DNA of 64,000 nt from Desulfuromonas sp. CSMB_57 (GCF_020194955.2 NZ_JAFCIY020000006.1:62001-126000), one strand, 5' to 3'. Positions 1 through 9,408 are shown, counted from the first letter of the stretch. Notes: generated by a model from the letters alone, not told the origin. Numbers and translations: made by a program.

Positions 1-1048
1 GAATCTGTTCAAGAAGCTCTTCCGGCGTCGGCAGCGAACCGGTACCCCCCGGCCGACCGTAAAAACGCACGTCGGCCTGTCGATCCACGGACAGCCGCAC
101 ATCCTCGACCATCTGCCCGTTGTTCAATTCGATGCAAAGCACCTTGGGAGTCCGGGCAGTCGCCTGGAGGTACACCTCGGAGGGAAACGGGAAGACCGTA
201 ACGGGCCGAATCATTCCGACCTTCATGCCTTCTCCGCGGGCCATGTCGATGGCCGTCCGCGCGATGCGCGCCGCACAACCGAAAGCGGTGACCAGCAACT
301 CCGCACCGTCCAGATTATCCGTGGCACACCGGGTCTCGCGTTGTTTGATCAGGTCGTATTTGGCATGCAGATGCCAGTTGTGCGCTTCCAGTTCGCCATC
401 CTTGAGCATCAGGGATTTAACGACATTGGCGTGGTTGCGCCGGCCCTTGCCGCAGACCACCCAGTCTTTCTCCGGAAGATCAGCCGGACGGTGATAGGAG
501 TGGGGAATCAATGCTTCCTTCATCTGGCCGAGCATGGCATCCCCCAGGATCATGACCGGCGTCCGGTAGCGATCGGCCAGATCGAAGGCCAGCATGCCCA
601 GATCATACAATTCCTGGACCGACCAGGGTGCCAGCACGATAAGGCGGTAACCGCCGTGTCCGGCCCCCTTTACAGCCTGAAAATAGTCGGCCTGGGAGGC
701 ATCGATACCGCCGAGACCAGGCCCGGGGCGTTGCATGTTGACGATCACCGCCGGGACTTCGGAACCGGCCATGAAGGACATGCCTTCAGCTTTCAGGGAA
801 ATACCCGGACCCGAGGACGAGGTCATGACCCGCCCTCCGGCGGCGCCGGCGCCCAGCACCATGTTGATGGCCGCAACTTCGCTTTCCGCCTGAAGAAAAA
901 ATCCTCCGACCTTGGGCATCTCCCTGGACATGTATTCCGGGATATCATTCTGGGGGGTAATGGGATAGCCGAAATAATAACGGCAACCGGCCTCGATGGC
1001 CCCCATGGCAACCGCTTCATTGCCCTTGACAAACAACCGATTATTCAA
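1..1048 (-). CDS. korA: 2-oxoacid:ferredoxin oxidoreductase, alpha subunit (partial, C-terminus off window)
   Basis: Alpha subunit of a TPP-dependent 2-oxoacid:ferredoxin oxidoreductase, which oxidatively decarboxylates a 2-oxo acid to an acyl-CoA and reduces ferredoxin in the cytoplasm. About 349 codons are visible. The N-terminal pyruvate-ferredoxin-oxidoreductase domain shows AIEAGCRYYFGYPITPQND near residues 14-32 and TSSSGPGISL near 72-81. The start is a TTG preceded by GGAGGAAGCA; no in-frame ATG fits the conserved N-terminus. It follows the ferredoxin subunit by 81 nt, the korD-korA order of 2-oxoglutarate or branched-chain 2-oxoacid enzymes. Which 2-oxo acid is used cannot be decided here, so the symbol is provisional (vorB is the alternative). 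The beta and gamma subunits should lie beyond the left edge. Confidence 0.88.
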   Translation of the reverse strand, partial: MNNRLFVKGNEAVAMGAIEAGCRYYFGYPITPQNDIPEYMSREMPKVGGFFLQAESEVAAINMVLGAGAAGGRVMTSSSGPGISLKAEGMSFMAGSEVPAVIVNMQRPGPGLGGIDASQADYFQAVKGAGHGGYRLIVLAPWSVQELYDLGMLAFDLADRYRTPVMILGDAMLGQMKEALIPHSYHRPADLPEKDWVVCGKGRRNHANVVKSLMLKDGELEAHNWHLHAKYDLIKQRETRCATDNLDGAELLVTAFGCAARIARTAIDMARGEGMKVGMIRPVTVFPFPSEVYLQATARTPKVLCIELNNGQMVEDVRLSVDRQADVRFYGRPGGTGSLPTPEELLEQI

Positions 1049-1129
1049 TGCTTCCTCCGGACCGACAAATATGAACAGCAACCCGGCAAACCAAAGACAG
1101 AACGCCGAGACTGTTCTGCCGGGTTGGGT

Positions 1130-1354
1130 TTACTGAGCCTTTTTCTGACGATAAACGCGGATGGCCACATCCGGGCAGACCCTGGCGCACAGGGCACAGG
1201 AGACGCACTTGTCCTGATCCTCGTCGCTGATTTCGACCAATGGATAACCCTGTTTGTTGAGCTTTTTCCCAACGGAAAGCAGTTTCTTCGGACAGGCTTC
1301 CGCACACAGACCACAGCCCTTGCAAAACTCTTCGTCGATGACAATTTTCTTCAC
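1130..1354 (-). CDS. korD: 2-oxoacid:ferredoxin oxidoreductase, ferredoxin-like (delta) subunit
   Basis: A 74-residue protein with two CxxCxxCxxxC 4Fe-4S motifs (CKGCGLCAEAC and CVSCALCARVC), the usual pattern of the small electron-transfer subunit of 2-oxoacid:ferredoxin oxidoreductases. It should carry electrons from the TPP/FeS core to free ferredoxin. The reading frame is open to 1432, but the GTG at 1354 (protein begins VKKIVIDEEF) has AAGGA nine bases upstream and gives the normal family length, so I use it. It is the first gene of the operon and is followed by the alpha subunit. No promoter was recognised in the gap upstream. Confidence 0.88.
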   Translation of the reverse strand: MKKIVIDEEFCKGCGLCAEACPKKLLSVGKKLNKQGYPLVEISDEDQDKCVSCALCARVCPDVAIRVYRQKKAQ

Positions 1355-1699
1355 AATTACACATCCTTGCAGATTGTTCTCGAGTCGATTCAAGTCGCAT
1401 ATTTCTGGCGCATATCTTTGGCAAAATACCAAATCGAAAGGTAATATTCAACCTGAAACTCGGCTGTAGAGTCGCACCGAAGGAACCCGAAGGACTGTCT
1501 TGGCAGGGGTGAAGGACTGCGCTGGAAACCAAAAAGTAACGGTTCAGGCAAATCTGTCGGGCTGTTTGGGAAGCATAAACAAGGGTTTAGCCATATTGGC
1601 CGAATCCCTTGGGCCGCCTGAGGTATCGAGCCAGGCCTCATAAACCTTTATACGAATTTTTTTTCGTCACACAGCAAAGACAATCAAAGAAGCGGCAGA
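1355..1699. other. Intergenic gap, 345 nt, nothing recognised
   Basis: This gap separates the first gene of the kor operon from the last gene of the polysaccharide locus. Frames that are open here have no convincing start or family resemblance. It must hold the kor promoter, but I could not identify a good sigma-70 or sigma-54 pair. A weak hairpin (GCCTG...CAGGC near 1616-1636) is too short to call a terminator. Confidence 0.5.
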
Positions 1700-3964
1700 T
1701 CATCCCTCGCCAAGGCGCCGCAACCGCATCAGGACCTCCTGGTTCCCGGGATGCAGCAGCAAGGCGTCATGGTAAAGTTCCCGGGCCCGGAAAGTCAGTC
1801 CGGATCGCTCGTAAAGGCCGCCGGCCAGGAGGATCAGATCCAGGCTGCCGGGGACTCTTTCCAAGCCGGTTCGAGCCGCGGACAAGGCCTCATCAATCCG
1901 CCCCTGCTCGACCAGGAAATAGGTCAGACGCAAAAACGCGTCCGCTTCAGGATGAGGGGTCTGCCGGGCAACATCCACTGCCTGCCGAAAACCCCATTCG
2001 GCCCGCAGGGGTTGCTCTTCTTTTAGTCGCCATTCCCCATACTGCAGATAGGCGGCACTGTGCGGAGGCAAGACGGTCCGCAGTTCCCGGTCGGCAAACC
2101 CCTCCCGACTCAAGTATTCCAGCCAGAACAGGGTCTGTTCAGGGGCCAGGTGCAGAAGCCCCTTGACCCCCGCCAAAGCCTGTTCGGGCCTCTGGTTGTC
2201 CAGCAACCAGAGGACATTGTCCCGCCGCATGTCAAGATTGAGCGGTGAAAAACGCATGCCACTTTCCATGAGCGCGGCCCCATCCTCCATGCGCCCGCGC
2301 CCCGCCAGCAACCTTCCCAATCGATACAGCATGGGTCCATTGACCGGATTCAAGCGTAGCCCCGCAACGAACGCCGGCAACGCCCCGTCGTAATCTCCAT
2401 CCGCAAGCCGGGCTTCTCCCAACAGCAGATGTGGACGATAGTCCAAAGGTGTCCAATACCTGGCTCTGGACAGTCGCGGCGAAAGAAGCGGCGGGGCCAC
2501 AGGGTCTGTTCGTCTTGACAATCCCGGACTGCCGTTGCGTCCAAGCATCGTAAAACCTTGCCCGCCCAGAAACAAAATCCCCGTAACCAGCAACGAGCCG
2601 ACCAAGATGCAGCTCACCACTTTCCCCGAGGTGGTAAAAATACGTGCCGGCCGGTCCAATGTGCCCATGGAACCGAAATCAACGGCACTCAACAGCAATC
2701 CGGCCAACAAAAACCACCACAAGCCCGCATCCAGAGAGGGGGAACTTGCAAAAAGCAAGGCAATCAGGCCGGCCGCAACCGCTGCCGCCAGCAACAGGGA
2801 TAAACGATTGTGCCGCCTTCGCCATCCGGCGAAAGATTCTCGCAGCAGAGCAACGGCGAAGCCGCAACAAAAAAGAATGCCGATAACGCCGCCGGCCAAC
2901 AACCAGGACCAAATCGGATGTTGCGAAGCCGGGGCAGGCCCCCCCACGGCCAGCACGGCATGGGAGTAACGGGGCAGCAGGTACTCCTCGTTGCCCAAGC
3001 CGATACCGAACAGAATATGGCTGCGCACCATGGCCAGACGGTCAAAGATCAGCGCCGTCGAAAGACGGTGGGAAGCCTCGGGGGACATCAGGCTCACCCT
3101 GAAACACAGCCCGGCAGCCAGCACCGACAAGGCTGCAAACCCAAGGGGCCAAGCCCACCAGGAGCGCGTTTCCCGGCGCGCCAGCAAAAACGCTGCAAAA
3201 CAGCCGAATACGCCGGACATGAGCAGCAAGCCGAGGGGCGTGGCCAACCGAACCCCGGCCAATAACATGAACAATGCGGCCAAAAACCAACTGAGGTGAA
3301 GGTTGAGTTGTGGCCGTTTGAACAAGGAAAGGGTTCTTTGGAAAAAATTCCCGTAGGCCACCCCCGGCCGAAAGCGGATGAACACCGCCAGTGTCAATGG
3401 CAAAACCGCCCAAACTCGAAACAAGGGTGCAGGAACCAACGGCCAGAAATGGGAAGGATTGGCTGTCAAGACAGGATCCTTGCCGAACCCGACCAGCAAA
3501 AAAAGGGCAAAAATACCGCCACCCCAGCCGATAAGTTTGATGTTCGAAGTCAATTCCTCCCGGTCTCGACCCAAGTCGGCCATCAAGACAAACAGCGCCG
3601 TCAAGATAACCAGTCCGAAAAAGCCGTTGAGCGTTACCTCGGGAACCAGCGCCAAGGGCATCCAGGTGCCGGGATTCAAAATCCAGATGCTGTCCCGGTA
3701 AAGCTCCCAAGTGCCTGGGGCCAGAAACTTCAAGACAACGGGAGGCAAGGGAACCAGTTGTGCGAGGGTCAGGATCATCCAGCCCATTAGCGCCCAGAAC
3801 CCTGGCGGCAGAGCCAAAGGTTTTTCTTTTTCAAGCAACCGAGCCATCAGGCCGATCAAAATCAGGCATAAAAGAACGCTCATGGCCAGCGGTTGACCTG
3901 GGTGAGGCAGCCACAGGGCCAGCAGGAGAAAAGCGCCCAAAACCACATTGCAAAATTTAGACAT
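1700..3964 (-). CDS. O-antigen ligase/Wzy-like membrane protein with C-terminal TPR domain
   Basis: A 754-residue inner-membrane protein. Roughly the first 480 residues are strongly hydrophobic, with about a dozen predicted membrane segments separated by short loops, as in the Wzy polymerase/WaaL ligase family. The soluble remainder has tetratricopeptide-type repeats (for example AFVAGLRLNPVNGPMLYRLG and a final segment ending LYHDALLLHPGNQEVLMRLR). This architecture is common in exopolysaccharide loci of deltaproteobacteria, where it is taken to polymerise or transfer the lipid-linked glycan. The start overlaps the stop of the cpsB-like gene by 8 nt, so it is the distal gene of the wza-wzc-cpsB operon. 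A second, TPR-less member lies at 29834-31015, so which is polymerase and which ligase is open. Confidence 0.75.
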   Translation of the reverse strand: MSKFCNVVLGAFLLLALWLPHPGQPLAMSVLLCLILIGLMARLLEKEKPLALPPGFWALMGWMILTLAQLVPLPPVVLKFLAPGTWELYRDSIWILNPGTWMPLALVPEVTLNGFFGLVILTALFVLMADLGRDREELTSNIKLIGWGGGIFALFLLVGFGKDPVLTANPSHFWPLVPAPLFRVWAVLPLTLAVFIRFRPGVAYGNFFQRTLSLFKRPQLNLHLSWFLAALFMLLAGVRLATPLGLLLMSGVFGCFAAFLLARRETRSWWAWPLGFAALSVLAAGLCFRVSLMSPEASHRLSTALIFDRLAMVRSHILFGIGLGNEEYLLPRYSHAVLAVGGPAPASQHPIWSWLLAGGVIGILFCCGFAVALLRESFAGWRRRHNRLSLLLAAAVAAGLIALLFASSPSLDAGLWWFLLAGLLLSAVDFGSMGTLDRPARIFTTSGKVVSCILVGSLLVTGILFLGGQGFTMLGRNGSPGLSRRTDPVAPPLLSPRLSRARYWTPLDYRPHLLLGEARLADGDYDGALPAFVAGLRLNPVNGPMLYRLGRLLAGRGRMEDGAALMESGMRFSPLNLDMRRDNVLWLLDNQRPEQALAGVKGLLHLAPEQTLFWLEYLSREGFADRELRTVLPPHSAAYLQYGEWRLKEEQPLRAEWGFRQAVDVARQTPHPEADAFLRLTYFLVEQGRIDEALSAARTGLERVPGSLDLILLAGGLYERSGLTFRARELYHDALLLHPGNQEVLMRLRRLGEG

Positions 3965-4661
3965 GAAAATCCTTCCCGAAAATCACCGCTTCCGGATTTG
4001 TCGTCACCAAGGCCCGGGCCGGCCCTTCACCAATAATGCCGGCAGCCAGTTGCTGCCCATGAGATAAAAGGGGTTTACGGAATTCGCTGGAGTGGCCGTC
4101 GCTGGCTAAAAAGTGCACCAGCCCCGCTTCCAGCAGATAAATGGCGCAAGCGCGACAAGCCTGGCCAAACTCGCCGGTCAGGCTGCCGGCGGTAACCTGA
4201 ACCAGGGCTCCGACCTCGACCAGATGCCGAAGCCGATCCGGATTCCGAAGAATGGTGGGATTTCTCTCTGGATGAGTGATGATGGGGCGCAAACCGGCCG
4301 CCTGCCATTCAAAAAGAGTCTTTTCCGCCTCTGCAGGCAGATGACTATGGGGAAACTCGAGAAGAATATAAGGGGTGTTGTTGATGGTAAACCGACCAGC
4401 CAACTGGGGTGGCAAGGCGGCCACGACATCGCCGCCGGTCAAGACGGTCAGCGGTATGCCGTGCAGCAGCAATTGACCATTCAATTGGGCGACCTGTCGA
4501 GCCAGGTCCATGTCGTCAACCCCCTCGTGCTTGACATGAGGAGTGGCAACAATATGACTGACTCCATCGTCGACGGCCATTTGTGCCATGCGCAGCGAGG
4601 TCTGCAGATCCGGCGAGCCGTCATCAACGCCGGGAAGAATATGACAATGCAGATCAATCAT
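3957..4661 (-). CDS. CpsB/CapC-type tyrosine-protein phosphatase (PHP fold)
   Basis: A 234-residue PHP-family protein beginning MIDLHCHILPGVDDGS, the metal-binding HxH and DD signature of Mn-dependent CpsB/YwqE phosphatases. Further ligands are seen in IVATPHV and ITHPERNP, and in HFLASDGHS near the C-terminus. Enzymes of this family remove phosphate from the tyrosine cluster of Wzc/CpsD autokinases and so reset chain-length control. The gene overlaps the kinase gene upstream by the ATGA tetranucleotide and the ligase-like gene downstream by 8 nt. Translational coupling to its presumed substrate supports the assignment. Confidence 0.9.
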   Translation of the reverse strand: MIDLHCHILPGVDDGSPDLQTSLRMAQMAVDDGVSHIVATPHVKHEGVDDMDLARQVAQLNGQLLLHGIPLTVLTGGDVVAALPPQLAGRFTINNTPYILLEFPHSHLPAEAEKTLFEWQAAGLRPIITHPERNPTILRNPDRLRHLVEVGALVQVTAGSLTGEFGQACRACAIYLLEAGLVHFLASDGHSSEFRKPLLSHGQQLAAGIIGEGPARALVTTNPEAVIFGKDFHV

Positions 4662-6868
4662 GTTGCCTCGGGTTGACCGGTCGCCTTCTTATTTTTTTTG
4701 TCACCTTCGTAATAGTGATAGTAGCTGTGGTGATAATAGGAGGTTTTCTCAATCTCCAAAGAGTTTATAACGACTCCCAAAAGCCGGGCATTGATATCCC
4801 TAAGCATTTTAATGGAACGTTGGGCAATGTCATACGAAGTTTTCCCGGCCAAGGCGACCAATATCACTCCGTCAAACAAACTGCTCAGCAATCGGGCGTC
4901 GGAGACGGGCAGCACCGGCGGCGAATCACAGATGATCACATCGAACTCCTGTCCCACGGAGTCGAGCAACATTCCAAGCCGACTTGATATCAGCAACTCG
5001 GAAGGATTGGGCGGAATGGGCCCGGCAGGAATAACCGACAGGTTGGGAATATTGGTGTGACACAGGATGTGTCCATCCGTGGCCCCAGCCAGGTAAGTAC
5101 TGAGGCCTTTACTGTTGTTCACCTTGAAAATCTGGTGAAGCCTCGGTTTGCGCAAGTCGCCATCAACCAACAAGACCCGTTTTTCCGACTGGGCCAGAAC
5201 CATGGCCAAATTGACGGCGGTGGTCGACTTGCCCTCTCCCGCGCCGGAACTGGTAAACAGAATACGTTTCGGTGGTCGATCGGCAAAAGAGAGAAAGATG
5301 GCGGTTCGCAGGCCGCGATAGCTTTCGGCAAACGGTGACAATGGATCGCGCAGCACCGCTTCTTCAGGCCCGTGCTGATGTTTGTGGCGGCGTGACACCA
5401 CGCCCAGAATAGGCAGACCAAGGGCGGCTTCAGCCTGTTCCGGTTCCTTGATGGTGTTGTCCAGATAATCAAGCAAAAAGGCCAGGCCGACAGCCCCAAA
5501 AAGGCCCACCACCATCCCGATAAGCAAATTGGCTTTTTTCCAGGGCTTGGCAGGCACCTTTGGGGGTACCGCCTGCTCCACCAGCCAGAGGCTGACGGGC
5601 TGTTTCTCCTCAGTGATACTCTGTTCCTTGAGGCGCAGCATCAGGGCATCGTATAACTGGCGATTGGTATCCACCACCCGCTTCAACGCACCGTACTGAA
5701 TGAATTTTTCGTTGAGGTTAAAGGCTTCGGACTTCGTTGAAGAGAGCTTTCCGCGTAGGGTGCGCTCGTTGGACAGTGCCAGTTCGTATTCATTGCGAAT
5801 GGAACGTGTTATGCGGTCGATTTCCTGGCGTTTTTTTCTTTCCAGGACCGAAAGATCGCCTTGCGCTTTAACCATCAACGGATGGCGAGAACCGTATTTG
5901 TTGGACAACTCCATGATGTTTTTTTCGGTTTCAACAATCTGGGCCCGGATAGCTTGCAGAGCCGGGTCGGCGGAGACCGCTGCGACAGCCTCGACGTTCT
6001 GGTAGTTGCTGCCGGCGCGTCCGACTTTTGCAGAAAGAATTTCCAATTCCTTGCGTCGTGTTTCTGCCCGCAGCAGTTGCAGATTGATCTCCGAAAGCGT
6101 CTCCGGCGTGACAGTCAATCGGTCTTCCAAAGTAACAATGTTGTTGGCTCGCATGTAGGCTTGCAGCGCCTGTTCGGATTTTTTCAGCTTTTCGGCTTCG
6201 GATTCGGCTTTTTTCGACATCCATTCGAGATTGCGCCGAGTGGCTTCCATTTTCAGTTCGAGGGTCTCTTCGATGTAGGCCCGGGCGGTCGTATTGGCGA
6301 CCAGAGAAGCCAGTTGCGGGTTGGGAGAAAGATAGACGATGTCCACCAAACGTGTGCCTTCTACCGGTCGCACAGTCATGTGACTGCGGATTTCCTCGAT
6401 GATGAATTCGCGCCGTTTGTTGTCGTCGGCAGGGGGTGGGTCGCCGCCACTTTCGGCCAATCCAATGGTCTTCTGCCGTAAACTACCCACCCCGTTCTTG
6501 AGCAGACGCCAAGAGGCCTGAAGCCAGGATTGGCGCTTCAATGCGGCTTCGTGGTATGCGTCGTAATTTCTTTCCAGATCGAGGAGATTGATCACCCGCC
6601 CGACAACCGCCCTACTGCGTATGAGTTGGTATTGGGTCTGGTAGAATTCGGGATCGATGCCGCGACCGGAAGATGAACCACCGAGGCTTTCGCCCTCGAC
6701 TTTTTCAATCATAACCCTCGCCGCCCCTTCATAATAAGGCGTAGCAGCAAAGGTGCCTACAAGAACCAGTCCAAACACCGACAGAAAAAAGATTGCGGCA
6801 ACTCTTTGGTATTTCCGCAGGGTATTGCCTATGTCACGCAGATGAATTTCCGATCGGTTCAAGGCCAT
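4658..6868 (-). CDS. Wzc-type polysaccharide co-polymerase and tyrosine autokinase
   Basis: A 736-residue inner-membrane protein joining a Wzz-type chain-length domain to a BY-kinase domain. An N-terminal membrane segment lies near residues 25-45, followed by a long coiled-coil periplasmic region, a second membrane segment near 450 and the kinase. The kinase shows Walker A (SSGAGEGKST, about 540-549), Walker A' (VLLVDGDLRKPRLH, about 566-579) and Walker B (VIICDSPP, about 644-651). The C-terminus carries seven tyrosines in SYYHHSYYHYYEGDKK, the usual autophosphorylation cluster. It should control export and chain length of the polysaccharide with the Wza-like protein, and be dephosphorylated by the adjacent CpsB-type phosphatase. 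The Shine-Dalgarno AAGGATGATTT precedes the ATG. Confidence 0.93.
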   Translation of the reverse strand: MALNRSEIHLRDIGNTLRKYQRVAAIFFLSVFGLVLVGTFAATPYYEGAARVMIEKVEGESLGGSSSGRGIDPEFYQTQYQLIRSRAVVGRVINLLDLERNYDAYHEAALKRQSWLQASWRLLKNGVGSLRQKTIGLAESGGDPPPADDNKRREFIIEEIRSHMTVRPVEGTRLVDIVYLSPNPQLASLVANTTARAYIEETLELKMEATRRNLEWMSKKAESEAEKLKKSEQALQAYMRANNIVTLEDRLTVTPETLSEINLQLLRAETRRKELEILSAKVGRAGSNYQNVEAVAAVSADPALQAIRAQIVETEKNIMELSNKYGSRHPLMVKAQGDLSVLERKKRQEIDRITRSIRNEYELALSNERTLRGKLSSTKSEAFNLNEKFIQYGALKRVVDTNRQLYDALMLRLKEQSITEEKQPVSLWLVEQAVPPKVPAKPWKKANLLIGMVVGLFGAVGLAFLLDYLDNTIKEPEQAEAALGLPILGVVSRRHKHQHGPEEAVLRDPLSPFAESYRGLRTAIFLSFADRPPKRILFTSSGAGEGKSTTAVNLAMVLAQSEKRVLLVDGDLRKPRLHQIFKVNNSKGLSTYLAGATDGHILCHTNIPNLSVIPAGPIPPNPSELLISSRLGMLLDSVGQEFDVIICDSPPVLPVSDARLLSSLFDGVILVALAGKTSYDIAQRSIKMLRDINARLLGVVINSLEIEKTSYYHHSYYHYYEGDKKNKKATGQPEAT

Positions 6869-6983
6869 AAATCATCCTTCTCTCAAGTAGTGAATCCAAG
6901 GCTGGCAAGCGGATGACATCGGACTGGGCGCCATGGGGCACCAATAATCGATTAGGCTTGACGGCGCCTCTTACCCGTTGGTT

Positions 6984-7790
6984 TCAGAAAAAGCTTTCGG
7001 GAACCACAATAACGTCTTCGTGAATGACCGGCATATGCAGCGGTACCCGTTGCATGACATTTTCGACACCATCTACTTTTCGGATAATACGCACCCGCTT
7101 TTGAGCTGCCAGTTCCGTAAAGCCCCCAGCCATAGTGATGGCCTTGATGACGGAAGTTCCCGGTTCAAGTCGGAAGGACCCCGGCCGTCTCACCTGACCG
7201 GTGACATAATAGACGCCCGCCCGAGGTATGAAGACGCTGTCTCCGTCCTGCAGAGCAACATCCGCTGTTCCTTCTCGGCGATCCAGCAAATCCCGGAGAT
7301 TAACATTGATTTGTTGCTCGGCCTCCTGGGGAGAGCTTCTCTTGCGATTAATGGTGGCCTGAAAGTCGGCATCCGGGGTCAGGCCACCGGCTTTGGAGAT
7401 CAACTCCATGAGCGAGGTCGAACCACTCAGTTCATGCAGACCGGGTGTCCGCACCTCGCCCATGATGGTCACCCGTTGGCTGCGAAACTCTTCCACGAAA
7501 ACCGTTACCTGCGGATCCCTGATATACCCGTTGGCAAGTTCGCGCCCAATCTTTTGCGCTGCCTGGGAAACCGTCAGGCCGCCGATGGCCACCTCCCCCA
7601 CCAAGGGAAAAATGATGGTTCCCTGGCCGCTGACCCGGGCATTGGTGTTCAAATCGGGATTGTCGTATACCAGAACCCGTAACACATCCCCTTCCCCGAT
7701 ACGGTAGTCGATCTCAGCGGCATAAGTTAAAACGGGTACCCAAAAACATACCAGCAACGAAAGAGCAAGGATCCAAGGGACATTTTTCAT
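6984..7790 (-). CDS. Wza-type polysaccharide export protein (SLBB domains)
   Basis: A 268-residue periplasmic/outer-membrane export protein. After a signal peptide (hydrophobic residues 5-22, likely cut after TYA) it has the polysaccharide-export domain (IDYRIGEGDVLRVLVYDNPDL) and then SLBB repeats (VTIMGEVRTPGLHELSG and VYYVTGQVRRPGSFRL). The family forms the outer-membrane gate for exopolysaccharide. No lipobox cysteine is present at the cleavage region, unlike Wza itself, so it is probably not lipidated and may rely on the neighbouring beta-barrel. The frame is open to 7808, but AGGAGG overlaps that codon and is correctly spaced for the ATG at 7790. Confidence 0.9.
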   Translation of the reverse strand: MKNVPWILALSLLVCFWVPVLTYAAEIDYRIGEGDVLRVLVYDNPDLNTNARVSGQGTIIFPLVGEVAIGGLTVSQAAQKIGRELANGYIRDPQVTVFVEEFRSQRVTIMGEVRTPGLHELSGSTSLMELISKAGGLTPDADFQATINRKRSSPQEAEQQINVNLRDLLDRREGTADVALQDGDSVFIPRAGVYYVTGQVRRPGSFRLEPGTSVIKAITMAGGFTELAAQKRVRIIRKVDGVENVMQRVPLHMPVIHEDVIVVPESFF

Positions 7791-7826
7791 GGCAGTGGGC
7801 CTCCTCATGTCTTGCGCCAGCCCGGT

Positions 7827-9185
7827 TTACAGCGAAAATACCAAGTTCAGATAGGCGGTATTTCGATCATAATCCAAGGTCGGCAGGTTGGAATCCCGTT
7901 GTAAAAACTCATAACCACCGGCCAGCGTCAACCAATCCGTAAAAGCATAGCGTAAATCAAATCCGGCACCGAAAAAATCGTCTTTTCGGGACGTGCCTTT
8001 ATAATCGTTATCACGATAGGACAGGTTGACAGATGCAAGAAGGTTCGGAAGGATACGCTGGTAATACCGTAGTTGAAGACGATGAGACAGAATATAGTCC
8101 GCCGCGGCGATATCCGATTCGTTGTTCCGTCTGCTGAATCGCAATTGAATATGGGTTTTTGGCGTAAAGCGATGGACAAACTGGGCCTCGGCCAAAAAGT
8201 TGCTTTCTTCATCCAGTCCGGCCTGATCGAAGTCTTTCAGTCCATAACCGGCCAGCAGGCGCCAACGAGATTTGGCAGTCTGCTGCCACTGAACGCCGGC
8301 CAAAAATTGATGTTCCTGACTGTCCGACTGGATATCCTGATCATAATCTACATTTATGAAATTATATTCGACAATAAGACTGGTGCGCGGCATAAAACGA
8401 TAAAATCCGCGACCGGTGAACCGATGATCATCCCGTTCGCGAAAAGCGTTTTGATCCGAACTGTAACTGAGGGTGTAAAAAGAATACTCAGCTTCAACGG
8501 TGGTTTTGGGGGTGATTTCATAGCTGATCAGGGCATTGAACAGATTGGACTTGAATTTCTCCGTTTCGGTACTGTCACCGGTCTGGTAAGGGTCATAATC
8601 AATTTCAAACACATTGAACATCTCTACTGAAAGGCCGCCACGGAAATTATAGCTGAGCAATGCCTGAGCTTTATGGTTTTCACGATCCTCTTCATCGAAT
8701 CGTTTATGCAGCAGCAAATCGGCTTGGTAACCGGCGAAGGCCTGAAAACGGCCGACTCCCTTGTCGCGAAACCTGGTCAATTCAAGGCCACCGGGTGCGG
8801 TATTCAGGGTGTTCAGACTGATGGGCTGGAAACGGCTGGCCGGCAAGGCCACCCATACACCAGGAATGATGCGGGTAATGAAATCGCTGCGTTTTCCGGT
8901 ATCAACATTGAAGACGTTGTCCGTAAAGGTCTCTCCGATGGACAGGTAAGGATGGATATATCCCCTTTTACTGCCGATGACCTCGCCAAGACTGCCCAGC
9001 CCCCCCACGGAATCAAAGGGTCCACTGGAAAACAGGGTCGAAGGCACAATCGACGCAGGTTGTTCCACCGCAGCTGCCGGTTCGACCATGGTCGGCGACT
9101 CAGCGACAACAGCATCCTCGGCCCAACTCCGTTGTCCCATGGATAACGCCAGCAACAATCCCCCCCAAACCATTGCTCTTTTCAT
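7827..9185 (-). CDS. Outer-membrane beta-barrel protein of the polysaccharide locus
   Basis: A 452-residue protein with a signal peptide (MKRAMVWGGLLLALSMG, cut near SWA-ED). The mature part is rich in alternating aromatic and polar beta strands (for example VEAEYSFYTLSYSS, RWRLLAGYGLKDF) and ends in LNLVFSL, a C-terminal phenylalanine-type outer-membrane targeting strand. Such barrels regularly accompany Wza proteins in exopolysaccharide loci lacking a classical lipidated Wza, and are thought to provide the outer-membrane passage. The frame is open to 9287, but the ATG at 9185 follows GGGGGTGCT and starts the signal peptide. It is the first full gene of the wza-wzc-cpsB operon. Confidence 0.85.
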   Translation of the reverse strand: MKRAMVWGGLLLALSMGQRSWAEDAVVAESPTMVEPAAAVEQPASIVPSTLFSSGPFDSVGGLGSLGEVIGSKRGYIHPYLSIGETFTDNVFNVDTGKRSDFITRIIPGVWVALPASRFQPISLNTLNTAPGGLELTRFRDKGVGRFQAFAGYQADLLLHKRFDEEDRENHKAQALLSYNFRGGLSVEMFNVFEIDYDPYQTGDSTETEKFKSNLFNALISYEITPKTTVEAEYSFYTLSYSSDQNAFRERDDHRFTGRGFYRFMPRTSLIVEYNFINVDYDQDIQSDSQEHQFLAGVQWQQTAKSRWRLLAGYGLKDFDQAGLDEESNFLAEAQFVHRFTPKTHIQLRFSRRNNESDIAAADYILSHRLQLRYYQRILPNLLASVNLSYRDNDYKGTSRKDDFFGAGFDLRYAFTDWLTLAGGYEFLQRDSNLPTLDYDRNTAYLNLVFSL

Positions 9186-9277
9186 AGCACCCCCAAAAAA
9201 GAAATGTGACAGACCGCCAGCGCCATGAGGTTCACGGAACGAGCGGTAATCCCCAGGGTCGTAACCATGATTGCCAT
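9182..9277 (-). CDS. Possible 31-residue hydrophobic leader ORF
   Basis: An ATG at 9277 opens a 31-codon frame whose TGA stop overlaps the ATG of the beta-barrel gene (CTATGA). The peptide is hydrophobic (it begins MAIMVTTLGIT and ends HISFLGVL) and would lie just downstream of the candidate promoter at 9330-9357. The Shine-Dalgarno match is poor (GGGG eleven bases upstream). It may be a translationally coupled leader or chance; I cannot recognise a family. Confidence 0.25.
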   Translation of the reverse strand: MAIMVTTLGITARSVNLMALAVCHISFLGVL

Positions 9278-9329
9278 TTGAAAACAACGCCCCTACGGCC
9301 CCGGAGAAACACGGCGAAATTCACTTATA

Positions 9330-9357
9330 TTTCTACCAGAAGAGCGAGTCGTGTCAA
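9330..9357 (-). promoter_or_regulatory. Candidate sigma-70 promoter for the wza-wzc operon
   Basis: On the minus strand TTGACA (9352-9357) is followed after 16 bases by TAGAAA (9330-9335). It lies in the gap between the dehydratase gene stop and the beta-barrel gene and faces the latter, about 145 bases from its ATG. Assigned by eye only. Confidence 0.4.
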
Positions 9358-9408
9358 TGCGTTGCCAAGGATGCCAAAACGAGAGTTGCACGATGACTTC
9401 GATAGTTC

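Noticed and set aside
1616-1636. Hairpin GCCTG...CAGGC as terminator of the polysaccharide operon
   Set aside because: The stem is only 5 bp and no T-run follows in the relevant direction.
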